A DNA stretch of 64,000 nt from Longibacter salinarum (GCF_002554795.1 NZ_PDEQ01000001.1:124001-188000); one strand, 5' to 3'; counted from the stretch's first letter, positions 1 through 9,525 are shown. Numbers and translations are program-made. Notes: generated from the sequence alone by a model not told the origin.

Positions 1-1677
1 AACGCTTATCTCTACAAAGTGCCCAAGAGCGCGGACTTCGTCATGTTCTGGTGGTACAAAGCAGCGAAGGCGGTTCGCGGCAAGTTGGACAACTGGAATA
101 TACCGGCCGAGCAGTTTGGGTTCGTCTCGACGAATAGCATAAGCCAGACCTTCAACCGAAAGGTCATGGAGAAGCAAATTAACACGAACCCATCCGTGAA
201 CCTCGTCTTTGCCATTCCGGACCACCCGTGGGTCGCAGGACGCGACGGAGCGGATGTGCGAATTGCTATGACAGTAGGGGCCGTCTCCGATCAGGAGGGG
301 ACGCTGCAAGAGGTAATGGAAGAAGGTGCGTCCGACGGCATACATTGGAACGTGCAACTGAAGACGCGGCAAGGCAACATCCTTCCAGATCTGACCATTG
401 GCGCAGATGTGGCAGGTGCAGGACCATTGGAAGCAAATGATATGATCTGCTACCGTGGCTTCAATCCTGTAGGGAGGGGCTTTGTACTAAGTCGAGCGGA
501 AGCAGTAAAACTGGGTCTTGGAAGTAGCAAAGAGAACTCGGACTATATCAAGGCTTACATGAACGGTCGTGATCTGACACAACGCTCCCGAGATGTTTTC
601 ATCCTCGATCTTCATGGTCTGACTAAACAAGAGCTAAGGAAGCAACTTCCGTCTTTGTATCAACATGTCAGAGATCACGTGAAGCCTGAAAGAGACCAGA
701 ATAATGAGGAGTATAGACGTGAGAACTGGTGGCTATTTGGTCGTCCAGGAACCAATCTCCGAAATGCACTGGACGCGATTGACAGGTTCATCGCAACACC
801 TTACGTGTCCAAACATCGCTTCTTCCAATTCTTGAACTCGGAGATTTGCCCCGACGATGGATTGGTAAACATCGCTATCGAGGATGCCTATTATCTGGGA
901 GTATTGTGCAGTCGTATCCATGTAACTTGGGCAATGGCAGCAGGTGGTAGACTGGGCGTTGGCAACGATTCGCGCTACAACAACACCCAATGCTTCGACC
1001 CCTTCCCTTTTCCCCTAGCTGACGAAAACGAGAAAGCCGAGATACGAGACTTGGGGGAACAGCTGGACCGTCACCGGAAGCAGGTCCTCGACCGGCACGA
1101 AGATCTTACGATGACCGGCCTCTACAACGTGCTGGAGAAAGAGCGCGCCCTGAAACAGGATGACCCACAAGGGGCCTCCGGGGAGACGCTGGACGAAGAC
1201 GAGCGCGAGATCCACGAGAAAGGGCTGGTCGGCGTCCTCCACGAGATCCACGACGAACTCGATGCGGCCGTAGCCCGCGCGTACGGCTGGGAGCCCGGCC
1301 TGCCCGAGGACGAAATCCTGCAACGCCTCGTCGACCTCAACGCCAAGCGGAAGGCCGAGGAAGAGCAGGGGAAGGTCCGCTGGCTCCGCCCCGAGTACCA
1401 GGCGCCCGAAGAAGTCGCCCAGCAGAGCGAGATGGACCTCGACATCGACTTGCCGGACGACACCGATGTGCTGGAGCCGATGTCCTGGCCGTCCGAGCTC
1501 AAAGAGCGCGCTCAGGCCATTCGCCTCGTCATGGAGCAGAGCACCGGCCCACTCACGGTCGAACAGGTCGCTCAGCATTTCCACCGCGCCCGCCGCAAGG
1601 ACGTCCGCGGCCTTCTAGAGACGCTCGACGCGCTCGGGCTCGTGGAGAAGGCGGGGGAAGGCGTGTTTGCCGCGTAG
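1..1677 (+). CDS. MmeI-like DNA methyltransferase, C-terminal part (5' end outside window)
   Basis: The reading frame is open from base 1, so the internal GTG at 19 is not the true start and the N-terminal catalytic region lies to the left. The visible part begins with FWWYKAAK and FGFVSTNSISQ, and continues with VFAIPDHPWV and RIAMTVG, wording typical of the large class I DNA methyltransferases related to MmeI/YeeA. It then has a target-recognition-like stretch ending in DSRYNNTQCFDPFPFP (about residues 320-335). A charged helical segment follows (to about 460). The last 65 residues look like a winged helix (LTVEQVAQHFHRARRKDVR). By family knowledge it methylates adenine in DNA and may also restrict. 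The catalytic NPPY-type motif cannot be checked here. The SF2 helicase downstream on the same strand suggests a two-gene restriction or defence unit, which is an inference. Confidence 0.75.
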   Translation, partial: NAYLYKVPKSADFVMFWWYKAAKAVRGKLDNWNIPAEQFGFVSTNSISQTFNRKVMEKQINTNPSVNLVFAIPDHPWVAGRDGADVRIAMTVGAVSDQEGTLQEVMEEGASDGIHWNVQLKTRQGNILPDLTIGADVAGAGPLEANDMICYRGFNPVGRGFVLSRAEAVKLGLGSSKENSDYIKAYMNGRDLTQRSRDVFILDLHGLTKQELRKQLPSLYQHVRDHVKPERDQNNEEYRRENWWLFGRPGTNLRNALDAIDRFIATPYVSKHRFFQFLNSEICPDDGLVNIAIEDAYYLGVLCSRIHVTWAMAAGGRLGVGNDSRYNNTQCFDPFPFPLADENEKAEIRDLGEQLDRHRKQVLDRHEDLTMTGLYNVLEKERALKQDDPQGASGETLDEDEREIHEKGLVGVLHEIHDELDAAVARAYGWEPGLPEDEILQRLVDLNAKRKAEEEQGKVRWLRPEYQAPEEVAQQSEMDLDIDLPDDTDVLEPMSWPSELKERAQAIRLVMEQSTGPLTVEQVAQHFHRARRKDVRGLLETLDALGLVEKAGEGVFAA

Positions 1678-2056
1678 GGTTGCGCTTGACTCGCTAGAAT
1701 CGGACACGGGCATTCTAAACGACCATTGCTCATCAGAAGAGCCGTTCATGATCCATGTAGACAGCCGAACGAGCTCATCAAGGTCCGGTGAGAACGGGAA
1801 AACGACTACCCGTGAGTAGATTTCGTCCTTTGCCCAGAAAGCGAAATTAGATTGCGCAACGAGCAAGGCTAGAAAGTTGTACGCTGCGTGTTTGCCTCGT
1901 TTTCTTAGCGTTTACGATCAAGCCGCCCGGATCTCTACTTTTGACTGGTTGAATTACAGGGAGGGGCAACCCTCGAACCCTCTATCTCTATCCGCGTCAG
2001 ATAAAGGGTAAGCTTACAGGGAGGTATAAAATGTTAAATAGCACACGAACGTACTC
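1678..2056. other. Intergenic region with an 11-bp direct repeat
   Basis: No convincing gene is seen. The 11-mer TTACAGGGAGG occurs at 1954-1964 and again at 2014-2024, exactly 60 bases apart, just before the helicase gene. Between the copies lies CCTCGAACCCTC, which recalls the T-arm of a tRNA read backwards, but the arms do not pair. The second copy ends in AGGGAGG, which could act as a ribosome binding site for the ATG at 2031, but that frame is not the helicase frame. Confidence 0.4.
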
Positions 2057-5000
2057 TTGCTTCTTTTCACGAAGGATGTGTATCTACCTCCGCGGTTGTC
2101 TCTTTCAGGAAAGATTGTCGGCAATCCTGTCGAACGCTTCGAGCACGCAGGCCGGGTTGAGAGCCTAGGTGTAGAGGGATACGACCGATATGGTGTGCAG
2201 GGGTTGACGCTGCATAGACCGAAGGGCGAACGCGTTCTGGCAGTAGGAAGGCATACATCGGCAGAGCCATACGAAGCAACGCTCGTTGTACCTGGCGATG
2301 ATGCTAGACCGCTAACCACTGATAGGCTGCCAGGTGACGTAGATGAAGCTCCTGAGGCTTATCGGTGGCTTTCTCCACAGCCATTGAATACGTCTGAGCA
2401 GAATAACCTCCCCACGCTTTGCGCTGAAATATGTGCCTCGTGGAAGGACCAATTCCGATTTGTAAGTGAGGCTCGCGAGGATGATGAGATTCAACGTCCA
2501 GGGCTTCGTGCTCCCCAGATGGGCGCGCTACACGCGTCTTTGGCCCACTGGACGGTTACTAGGGAGGTAGGCACCGTCGTTATGCCCACTGGGACGGGCA
2601 AGACTGAAACTATGCTAGCTCTTTTTGCTCGTGAGCGACTAGAAAAGCTCCTCGTGGTCGTACCGACATCGGCCCTGCGTGATCAGATCGCTCGTAAGTT
2701 TCTAACGATGGGCGTACTTCCTGATTTCGGAATCGTCGACCGAGATGTCCAGCTTCCCGTTGTCGGACGTATGGAGCATCGGTTTGACACACCGGAGGAG
2801 GCGCGGCACTTTCAGGAAAGCTGCAATGTGGTAGTAGCGACCATGTCCGTCATCGGCGGATGCACGAACGAAGTGAAGGACGCGTTGGCGACCGGGTGCA
2901 GCCATCTTTTCATCGACGAAGCGCATCACGTACCCGCAAAAACGTGGAGTGCGTTTAAGGAGCGCGCTCGTGAACATGGCAAGCCGATCTTACAGTTCAC
3001 CGCCACCCCTTACCGGCGCGACGGCAAGCATATCGGCGGAAAATCAATATTCACCTATCCGCTTCGAAAAGCGCAGCAAGAGGGATACTTCGCGCCAATT
3101 AAGTTCATCTCAATATGGGAGTACAATCGCGACCTTGCTGACGAGGCTGTCGCCAGACGCGCTATCGGCGCGCTCCGCTCAGATAGAGAGAGTGGCCTCG
3201 ATCATCTTCTTATGGCACGGACGGAGAGGATTCATCGGGCGGAGGAGGTACATGAGGTGTACGCGCGTCTCGCACCAGATCTGCACCCTCTTATCGTACA
3301 CAATCGTATGGGGGCCAGAGAGCAAACCGCAGCGATTGAAGCTCTCATGTCTCGTAGGTCGCGCGTCATCGTGTGTGTGAACATGCTGGGAGAAGGCTTC
3401 GACCTACCACAACTGAAGATCGCTGCAATCCACGACGTTCATAAGAGCATGGCTGTCACTATTCAATTCGTAGGGAGGTTCGCGCGGGTCGCAGGCGGAC
3501 TCGGTGACGCTACTGTTGTCGCCAATGCGGCGGATGCGGATGTCGAAGAGGCGATCGACGACCTCTACGTGAAGGACGCCGACTGGAACGACGTGCTGCA
3601 GCGCCTGAGCGAGGGTGAAACGTCCCGCCAGCGCCGACGATCTGAGCTTATGAGAGGCTTCCAGACCTCGCCGGGGCCTGTCCCTCTCCAGAACATCCGG
3701 CCGAAGATGAGCACCGTGGCCTACCGGACGCAGTGCGAAGACTGGCGACCTCATAAGCTAGATGACTATCTGAAGGATACGCCTCTTCTAGTCGAGCCGA
3801 CGGTCAATCCGTCGGAGCGTGTGCTCTTTTACATCACACGTGAAGAGCAGGGGGTCGCTTGGGGAGAAACACGGGCCGTGAGCGACCTCGTGCACGACCT
3901 GTATCTCGCATACTGGGACGAAGAGCGTGCGCTTCTCTTCATCAATAGCACGAACAACGACAGCTTGCACCGGAAGCTCGCGGAAGTGTTAGTCGGCGAG
4001 GACGCGCGGCGCATCCAGGGCGAGCGCATCTACAAGAGCTTTCACGACATCAACCGGCTGACGCTCTCGAACCTGGGACTCTCGCACTTGCACAGTCAGG
4101 CGACACAGTTCACGATGCACGTCGGCAGCGATATCCGAGAGGGTCTCAGCCCGGCATCCGTCGAGAACCGCCGAAAAGCAAACATCTTCTCGCGTGGGTT
4201 CGAAACCGGCGAGAGCGTAACTATCGGTGCCTCCCACAAGGGGCGCGTGTGGTCATATAAGGTGGCCGAGGGTTTCTCTGACTGGATGGAGTGGTGTGGA
4301 CGAGTCGGGGACAAGTTGCTTGACCCCTCAGCATCGACAGAGGAGATCCTAGAGCACGCCATCATTCCGAAGATTATCGAGGAGCGTCCCTCGCTCGTCC
4401 CAACTCATGTTCAGTGGCCGTTCTACTTCTTAAAGAGAAGCGAAGAAGCCATCTGGGTTGAGGTGGCTGGACATACAGCCCCGTTCTACGAGTCCGAAAT
4501 CAGAATCACAACCTTCAAGGAAGAGGGTCCCCTTCGGTTCGAAGTCGTCGTCGAAGAGGCATCTGCGGAGTACGAAGTCGTGCTTGGAGAAGAGGAGGTT
4601 CAGTACATACCAGTTGGGCAAGAGAAGGCACGCCTCAGAACTACGAGGCGCGAGCAGCCACTCGGTGAGTGGTTTCAGGAGGAGCCGCCGCACATATGGT
4701 TTGAGGACACCTCAAAGCTCGACTACAACGAGATCTACCAGCCGAAGGGCGAGCGTGAGCCATACGATCGAACGTCAATCGAGGCGTGGTCCTGGGAGGG
4801 TGTCCAGATCAGAAAAGAGTCGCAGTACAAGAAGAAGACAGACCCGCGCCGTCTTGAGCTGCGCTCGGATTCTGTGCAGCGGCACGTTATTGATCGGATG
4901 CAGGGTGACTACGGGGCCGACTACGATATCATCTTCGATGACGACGGAAAGGGGGAAATCGCTGATGTCGTCGGGCTTAAAGCAACGGGGGAGCAGCTAC

Positions 5001-5380
5001 TCGTACATTTCCTGCACCTCAAGTACTCGAAGTCGGAGAGCGCTGGCGTACGTGTTGACGACTTCTATGAGGTGTGTGGCCAGGCACAACGAAGCGTCTA
5101 CTGGCGCGGGGCTGTACAAAGACTATTCAGCCGAATGAAGCTTCGTGAGCAAAAGCGGCAGGAAAACTACGGCGTTTCACGGTTCGAACGAGGCGATCTG
5201 CAGAAGCTTGACGAACTGAGCCGACGGGCTAAGCAGCTCGTACCACGTTTTCGCATTTTCGTCGTGCAGCCGGGACTCGAGAAGGAGAGTGTGAACACCC
5301 GGGTACTCGACCTGCTGGGTGCGACAGAGGTCTACTTGAAAGAGACCTTTGGTGTACCACTGACTGTGATTTCTAGCTAA
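2057..5380 (+). CDS. Large SF2 helicase with nuclease-like C-terminus (restriction/defence type)
   Basis: About 1107 residues. The helicase core carries motif I MPTGTGKT (about 176-183), DEAH in LFIDEAHHVP (about 287-291), motif III-like FTATPYRR, and a C-terminal RecA lobe with GEGFDLPQ and QFVGRFAR. A long middle region has no recognisable domain. Near residues 965-995 GEIADVVG is followed by LVHFLHLKYS, which resembles a PD-(D/E)xK nuclease core (acid, then x-K), a pattern seen in helicase-type restriction proteins. The frame has a stop at 2039 and no ATG near the start, so TTG 2057 or GTG 2078 must serve. It probably translocates on and cleaves unmethylated DNA together with the upstream methyltransferase. 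That partnership is inferred from adjacency only. Confidence 0.72.
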   Translation: MLLFTKDVYLPPRLSLSGKIVGNPVERFEHAGRVESLGVEGYDRYGVQGLTLHRPKGERVLAVGRHTSAEPYEATLVVPGDDARPLTTDRLPGDVDEAPEAYRWLSPQPLNTSEQNNLPTLCAEICASWKDQFRFVSEAREDDEIQRPGLRAPQMGALHASLAHWTVTREVGTVVMPTGTGKTETMLALFARERLEKLLVVVPTSALRDQIARKFLTMGVLPDFGIVDRDVQLPVVGRMEHRFDTPEEARHFQESCNVVVATMSVIGGCTNEVKDALATGCSHLFIDEAHHVPAKTWSAFKERAREHGKPILQFTATPYRRDGKHIGGKSIFTYPLRKAQQEGYFAPIKFISIWEYNRDLADEAVARRAIGALRSDRESGLDHLLMARTERIHRAEEVHEVYARLAPDLHPLIVHNRMGAREQTAAIEALMSRRSRVIVCVNMLGEGFDLPQLKIAAIHDVHKSMAVTIQFVGRFARVAGGLGDATVVANAADADVEEAIDDLYVKDADWNDVLQRLSEGETSRQRRRSELMRGFQTSPGPVPLQNIRPKMSTVAYRTQCEDWRPHKLDDYLKDTPLLVEPTVNPSERVLFYITREEQGVAWGETRAVSDLVHDLYLAYWDEERALLFINSTNNDSLHRKLAEVLVGEDARRIQGERIYKSFHDINRLTLSNLGLSHLHSQATQFTMHVGSDIREGLSPASVENRRKANIFSRGFETGESVTIGASHKGRVWSYKVAEGFSDWMEWCGRVGDKLLDPSASTEEILEHAIIPKIIEERPSLVPTHVQWPFYFLKRSEEAIWVEVAGHTAPFYESEIRITTFKEEGPLRFEVVVEEASAEYEVVLGEEEVQYIPVGQEKARLRTTRREQPLGEWFQEEPPHIWFEDTSKLDYNEIYQPKGEREPYDRTSIEAWSWEGVQIRKESQYKKKTDPRRLELRSDSVQRHVIDRMQGDYGADYDIIFDDDGKGEIADVVGLKATGEQLLVHFLHLKYSKSESAGVRVDDFYEVCGQAQRSVYWRGAVQRLFSRMKLREQKRQENYGVSRFERGDLQKLDELSRRAKQLVPRFRIFVVQPGLEKESVNTRVLDLLGATEVYLKETFGVPLTVISS

Positions 5381-5658
5381 TTCGATCTTCTCTTGCTAGT
5401 AGTAGTGTCGGCTTACTCTCAAGCCGGTAGACTGAAAAGGTCACACGGACCTCCATGCGATCCTCAGTTCAGAGTTCGTAGAAGAGCGAGAGAGCGAAGA
5501 AGTCGGCCCCGCGGACGGGGGAAGCCGAGCCAAATGCGCCCCATTTAGCTGATTTTTTCGTGGTCAGATGCCAGTTGCGAAATTGGGGGCGTCCGCTATA
5601 CTGGTAGGTAACTCCTCGTTTAACACGAATAGCGAGAGCCCGCCTCTCCCATTCCCCT

Positions 5659-6396
5659 TTGCCTCCGTCGCCAGATTCCTCTAGCCGTTCTCATTCGGAC
5701 AACGACCGCCCAGGCAAGGGTCACTCAGACCATAACCGCCAGGCGGACATTCGGCGCGTGGCGAAGATCCTCCGAGACGGCGGCTACACATACGACCGGT
5801 CGAAGCACCTCATCGCCGAGCCCCGAAAAGAGGTCAGCCTCACGCCCTCGAAGAGAAAGAAGGGAAGCGTGGACCGCTTGACAGGGGAAGAGATCGACCG
5901 GCTCCTAACGGCCGCTTATGAGAAGAGCGCGCGGCAAGGACTGATGCTCCGGACCCTCCTCGAGACCGGCATGCGCGTTTCGTTCTTCGCGAAGCTCACA
6001 GCCGAGCAGATTGCGTTTCGCGAGAAGGAGATTCGCGTGCGCGGGAGAGGGGGGAAGGCGAGGGACATCCCCATCCTTCAGAGCCTGGTGAACGAGCTGC
6101 GCCTGCACCTGGGCAATCGGCGCACCGGCTATGTTTTCCCGTCCCCGCGCGGCGGGCACTATTCATCGCGGCGCATCCAGCAGATCGTCAAGGAGCGGGC
6201 GAAAGATGCCGAGATTACAAAGCGCTTCTACCCGCACCTTCTGCGGCATACGGTCGCTAAGCGGCTCGCCGACGAGGGCATGCCGGAGAACCTCCTGCAG
6301 AAGTTTCTAGGGCATGAGAATGCGCAGACCACCCAAGTCTACTACGAACCGTCCCGCGCGCAGGTGAAGCAGGCGTTCGAGGATGCGATGGATTAA
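5659..6396 (+). CDS. Tyrosine recombinase / phage-type integrase
   Basis: The catalytic set of the tyrosine recombinase family is complete: Arg in ETGMRVSFF, Lys in RGRGGKARDIP, the HLLRH box, His in FLGHENAQTT, and the nucleophile Tyr in QVYYEP. The N-terminal DNA-binding core domain looks shortened: only about 65 residues precede the catalytic domain, and the total is 245 residues against roughly 300-330 for XerC/D. The TTG at 5659 is the first plausible start after a stop at 5605, and no strong ribosome binding site is visible. Its place behind the methyltransferase and helicase suggests it moved, or once moved, this island. It lacks any obvious IntI-specific insertion, so it is not a good candidate for an integron integrase. 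The 278 bases before it hold nothing I can name. Confidence 0.85.
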   Translation: MPPSPDSSSRSHSDNDRPGKGHSDHNRQADIRRVAKILRDGGYTYDRSKHLIAEPRKEVSLTPSKRKKGSVDRLTGEEIDRLLTAAYEKSARQGLMLRTLLETGMRVSFFAKLTAEQIAFREKEIRVRGRGGKARDIPILQSLVNELRLHLGNRRTGYVFPSPRGGHYSSRRIQQIVKERAKDAEITKRFYPHLLRHTVAKRLADEGMPENLLQKFLGHENAQTTQVYYEPSRAQVKQAFEDAMD

Positions 6397-6470
6397 GACA
6401 AGATGATAAACCCTCAGTCTGAAGATGTACACTAAGCTCACACCCTCGTAGTGATAGATCAATCAGATTC

Positions 6471-6905
6471 GTGATCCGGCGACTAGGATTAACCATTCTT
6501 CATCTGTCAATTATCCTTTTACCGGGGGTGATTTACATCCTATCGAGATCGTTTGCGATCGTCCCGAGTCGTTTTGATGACGTCGTCTATGATTTTCTGA
6601 TTCCGGACCTTGGTCTCGTCTTTCTCTGTGCTAGCTCTGCAATAATATATTTGCTCTGGACACGTGCCCCGCGGTCTGTGTCGTTTATACCGAAGTGGAT
6701 GGATTGGTTGGCCTATCTCTTCATCGTTCCATTGACGTTCCTTCTTGGGTTCGACAATGTTATTCTATACTATCAAGGGTCGTTGCCCACTGCTGTTAGC
6801 GTATCATGCCTCCTTGTATTCATCACCCATATGATTGCTCACCTATTGCCTATGCTCGCATTAGAAAAGATTTATTCTCGAGTCAACGCATGGTGGTCGC
6901 AATAA
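6471..6905 (+). CDS. Hypothetical polytopic membrane protein
   Basis: 144 residues with about four hydrophobic segments: residues 5-27, 45-65, 80-97 and 105-130. I recognise no family. Base composition is clearly more AT-rich than the core genes (many TTT, TAT and ATT codons), which points to recent acquisition. The GTG start at 6471 is the first start giving a hydrophobic N-terminus, and no good ribosome binding site precedes it. The gene stands alone between the integrase and a 59-residue membrane protein. Confidence 0.5.
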   Translation: MIRRLGLTILHLSIILLPGVIYILSRSFAIVPSRFDDVVYDFLIPDLGLVFLCASSAIIYLLWTRAPRSVSFIPKWMDWLAYLFIVPLTFLLGFDNVILYYQGSLPTAVSVSCLLVFITHMIAHLLPMLALEKIYSRVNAWWSQ

Positions 6906-7217
6906 TTCTGATGCCGTCTGGAGTTCAGAGCAGAGACTCTACATTAACTGGTTGAGATAATTGAGAGGCCTACAAGACGGTTTATAGTGGAGACTACCTG
7001 TGATAACGCTCTACGTTCTGGACCCTTGGGAAACGAGCTGATACTTAGAGCTCGCGAGAAGTTGTTGGAGCCATTGCACGCACAATAGTCTGACTGAGAA
7101 GTCAACTTCTAGATATAGCTTTGTCTTGATAGCGTCTGTCGTCTGGCGTGGTGCTTGCGTTTCCCACCAGGGAGATTTCCACCGCCGTATTAGTAATCTA
7201 TATCACTCCCAAAGCTC
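6906..7217. other. Intergenic region, no feature seen
   Basis: AT-rich stretch between two membrane-protein genes. I see no gene, tRNA or clear hairpin. Confidence 0.4.
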
Positions 7218-7397
7218 ATGGAAACTGAGACATCTTCTAGTGAAGCGGAATCAAGCGGCGTTGTTCGGTGGCTCGTGTATGCTTCGATGACAATTGCAGC
7301 AGGTTTCCTCGGAAAGATATTTGGCTTCACTGGAGTTCTTGTCGTCGTTGTAAGCGTCTTCGCCTACTACGTTTACCACGGCTATTCAAAAGCCTAA
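7218..7397 (+). CDS. Small membrane protein, 59 residues
   Basis: ATG at 7218 opens a 59-codon frame ending with TAA at 7397. The product starts with a Ser/Glu-rich head, METETSSSEAESSG. Two hydrophobic stretches follow, VVRWLVYASMTIAAGFLG and FTGVLVVVVSVFAYYVYHG, separated by a Lys-Ile-Phe-Gly turn, which suggests a hairpin of two membrane helices. No family is recognised. It lies 154 bases before the J-domain membrane protein on the same strand and could work with it. The ribosome binding site is weak, so translation is not certain. Confidence 0.45.
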   Translation: METETSSSEAESSGVVRWLVYASMTIAAGFLGKIFGFTGVLVVVVSVFAYYVYHGYSKA

Positions 7398-7551
7398 GGG
7401 AGTCGCCGCATTCAGTTCGCAACCTACTTCTGCCAATACGCTCGGAAGCAAAGAACCGGAGTTGCGGGCTCAGCATGGCGACCCCATTGTAGTATCCAGG
7501 TGTGTTGATGCCTGCTTTGCGCAGTCGAACTTTCGGATTGGATTTAGGCCC

Positions 7552-9108
7552 ATGGTTGAAAAAGATTTGTACTCTGTACTCGGAGTTGCCTCCGATGCAT
7601 CGCAGAACGAAATCCGCGATGCGTACATCCGGATCAGCCGTGTCGTCCATCCAGACCGGTTTAACGAGAACGAGCAGCCGGTTGAGTGGCGGCAGGCCAA
7701 TAAGATGCTGAAGGAAGCGAATCAAGCATACGAGATACTGAGCGATACTGATAAACGGGCACAGTACGACAGAGCACGTGCTTCCTCCCAGTCGTCTACC
7801 TCAAAGCGAGGTCAGAAGACGTCCTCGCGAGCAGCCTCGAACCAAGAACGAAGCGGTACCGCAACGAGTGCCCCAATGAACGCTGGGCGGGCTGTTTTCA
7901 GCGACCTTCCTGAAAACGTCCGAAAAAGGCTTCTTGACCGGCAGGATGGAAAAGCAGGGAGGCAATGGGACGCACAGACAGACGGGGTCTTCTGGAAGTA
8001 CGTTTGGCTTATTGTCCCGTGTGGATGGTTTTGGCTCCTGTTTACGTTCGCATCCGAAAATCAATGGGGGGAGTCCGAACTTTTCTGGCTCAGTCTTATC
8101 ACCGTTGCGGTTTCGCTCTTCATCGGCCGACAGGCCCATTGGATCTGGAGGTGGCACAAATCTAACCTTAAGTGCCGGTTCTATGTGACTCCCCTCTATT
8201 TCGTGCAGGCTCATCTCGATGAGGTGAGATGGTGGCCGCTATTGAGTCTACAAGACCTCAAGGTTACCCACAATCATCGCAACGGTGGATATCAGAATAC
8301 AGATATACAGCTGATCTTCTCTGAAGAGACCTGGGAGGTGACGATCTCCTCGAAGCACGATGCCGAGTCTCTGCTTGACGGGATGCGCAAGGTCGATCAG
8401 AAGATGCGTCAAGCCGCAGAGAAAAAGCAGTGGGGGTACTTCGCTGAACACGATGATTTCCGTTCCGCCACGTCACAGGACATGAAGCGCGGATGGTTGA
8501 CCAAAGTCCGCGGCTTGGCTTATGGTCTGCCCTTGACGGCCGGTCTTATCTTGATGCTAGCAGCTTTCAGCATCAACGTTGACAATCCCCCCGGTCCTAG
8601 CACCTCGCCTGCACTCAGTGGCGAGAGAACGAACACGTCGAGGTCCCCTCGTCCGGTGCCTCAAGAGACAGAGGCACCTCGAAACACCTTCGACGCTCCC
8701 CCGCAACCGTTGCCCCGTAGTGGTGATGTGAAAAGGTATCACACAGGGCGTGCGGTAGCCCCTCTCGAAATCAGAACGCGTGCGGTTGAACGCGATTATG
8801 CTGACCGCCACTACTTCGTTAAGATCACGGACTACGAGACAGATCGCCGAATTGCGACCGCCTTCGTTCGAGGTGGTGACACGACGAAGATATCGGTGCC
8901 TCTCGGCACTTTCCGTTTAAAGTATGCCACCGGAGAGACGTGGTACGGAGAAAACCTACACTTTGGACCTGAAACGGTCTACAGCGAAGCGGATCAGGCG
9001 CTTTATTTCGCCGACCAAGGCAACCAGTACAGCGGTTACACGGTGGAGCTATTTCTGCAAAGGAACGGCAACCTGAGAACTGATCGAATTGGACGAGATG
9101 AGTTCTGA
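7552..9108 (+). CDS. Membrane-anchored J-domain protein with PH-like domain
   Basis: The ATG at 7552 is preferred to the upstream GTG at 7462 because the J-domain starts right after it (MVEKDLYSVLGV) and TTTAGG lies just upstream. Product 518 residues. Order: J-domain (about 4-72) with the Hsp70-stimulating HPD motif in VVHPDRF; a Ser/Gln-rich linker; two hydrophobic helices (about 145-200); a PH-like beta domain (about 205-290); another membrane helix near 325-345; a Pro-rich spacer; and a C-terminal module of about 105 residues with YFVKI, FVRGGDTTKISVPLG and TGETWYGENLHFGP. That last module resembles a conserved domain of unknown role seen in mobile-element proteins, as I recall it. It should recruit DnaK to the membrane, but its client is unknown. 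Confidence 0.7.
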   Translation: MVEKDLYSVLGVASDASQNEIRDAYIRISRVVHPDRFNENEQPVEWRQANKMLKEANQAYEILSDTDKRAQYDRARASSQSSTSKRGQKTSSRAASNQERSGTATSAPMNAGRAVFSDLPENVRKRLLDRQDGKAGRQWDAQTDGVFWKYVWLIVPCGWFWLLFTFASENQWGESELFWLSLITVAVSLFIGRQAHWIWRWHKSNLKCRFYVTPLYFVQAHLDEVRWWPLLSLQDLKVTHNHRNGGYQNTDIQLIFSEETWEVTISSKHDAESLLDGMRKVDQKMRQAAEKKQWGYFAEHDDFRSATSQDMKRGWLTKVRGLAYGLPLTAGLILMLAAFSINVDNPPGPSTSPALSGERTNTSRSPRPVPQETEAPRNTFDAPPQPLPRSGDVKRYHTGRAVAPLEIRTRAVERDYADRHYFVKITDYETDRRIATAFVRGGDTTKISVPLGTFRLKYATGETWYGENLHFGPETVYSEADQALYFADQGNQYSGYTVELFLQRNGNLRTDRIGRDEF

Positions 9109-9150
9109 ATCATCGGGACTGAACCGAATCCTCCGTGTGCAGATGCGAAA

Positions 9151-9186
9151 ACAGGGGCAACTCTCTCTCGTGAGTTGTGCTTTTCC
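9151..9186 (+). terminator. Possible weak terminator after the J-domain gene
   Basis: CAACTC (9158-9163) pairs with GAGTTG (9172-9177) across an 8-base loop and is followed by TTTT at 9181-9184. The stem is short, so the call is weak. Confidence 0.35.
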
Positions 9187-9293
9187 TTGGATAGGCGCGT
9201 GATGCTCAAGGAATTGAGCCGCTCTTCCGTTGAGGGTCCCTGTCCGAGAAGGTCAATGTCCCGAGTGGGCTGGGTCTCGGCGCTCCCCACTGT

Positions 9294-9476
9294 TCAAAGG
9301 AGAAGCGCCCCCTTCAGGACGAAGTGTTGAGCTTGCTCCGTCTGAGCCAGCCGGTAGAGGAACCGTTCGATGCCGTAGTACTGAAGCAGTTCGTTGAACG
9401 GGCGCCCGGTGTCGCGAGCCTGGTTCAGCAGGCGGTTGTGCACCGACGCGGGAACGTTCGACAGATTGCGGGTCAT
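9294..9476 (-). pseudogene. AbiEii-type nucleotidyltransferase toxin, N-terminal remnant
   Basis: ATG at 9476 on the minus strand opens a frame of only 60 residues. Its sequence (MTRNLSNVPASVHNRLLNQA, GRPFNELLQYYGIERFLYRL, FVLKGALLL) matches the start of the AbiEii/AbiGii nucleotidyltransferase toxins as I know them. A TGA at 9294-9296 ends it just where the catalytic domain, with its GS-x10-D-x-D-type motif, should begin. Full members have about 280 residues, so this is a broken toxin gene. The antitoxin remnant lies directly upstream on the same strand. Confidence 0.72.
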
Positions 9477-9525
9477 CGATGCGGGAAACGGATGAACATG
9501 GCAGGAGGGAGATGCGACGGCCGCC

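Noticed and set aside
1950-2030. tRNA-like fragment on the minus strand (GAGGGTTCGAGGG)
   Set aside because: The T-arm and anticodon arm do not pair in the needed lengths, and no acceptor stem is present.
5659-6396. Recombinase as the integrase of the cassette array at 22-27 kb
   Set aside because: It lacks a recognisable IntI-specific insertion, is too short (245 residues), and lies about 16 kb away in a different island.
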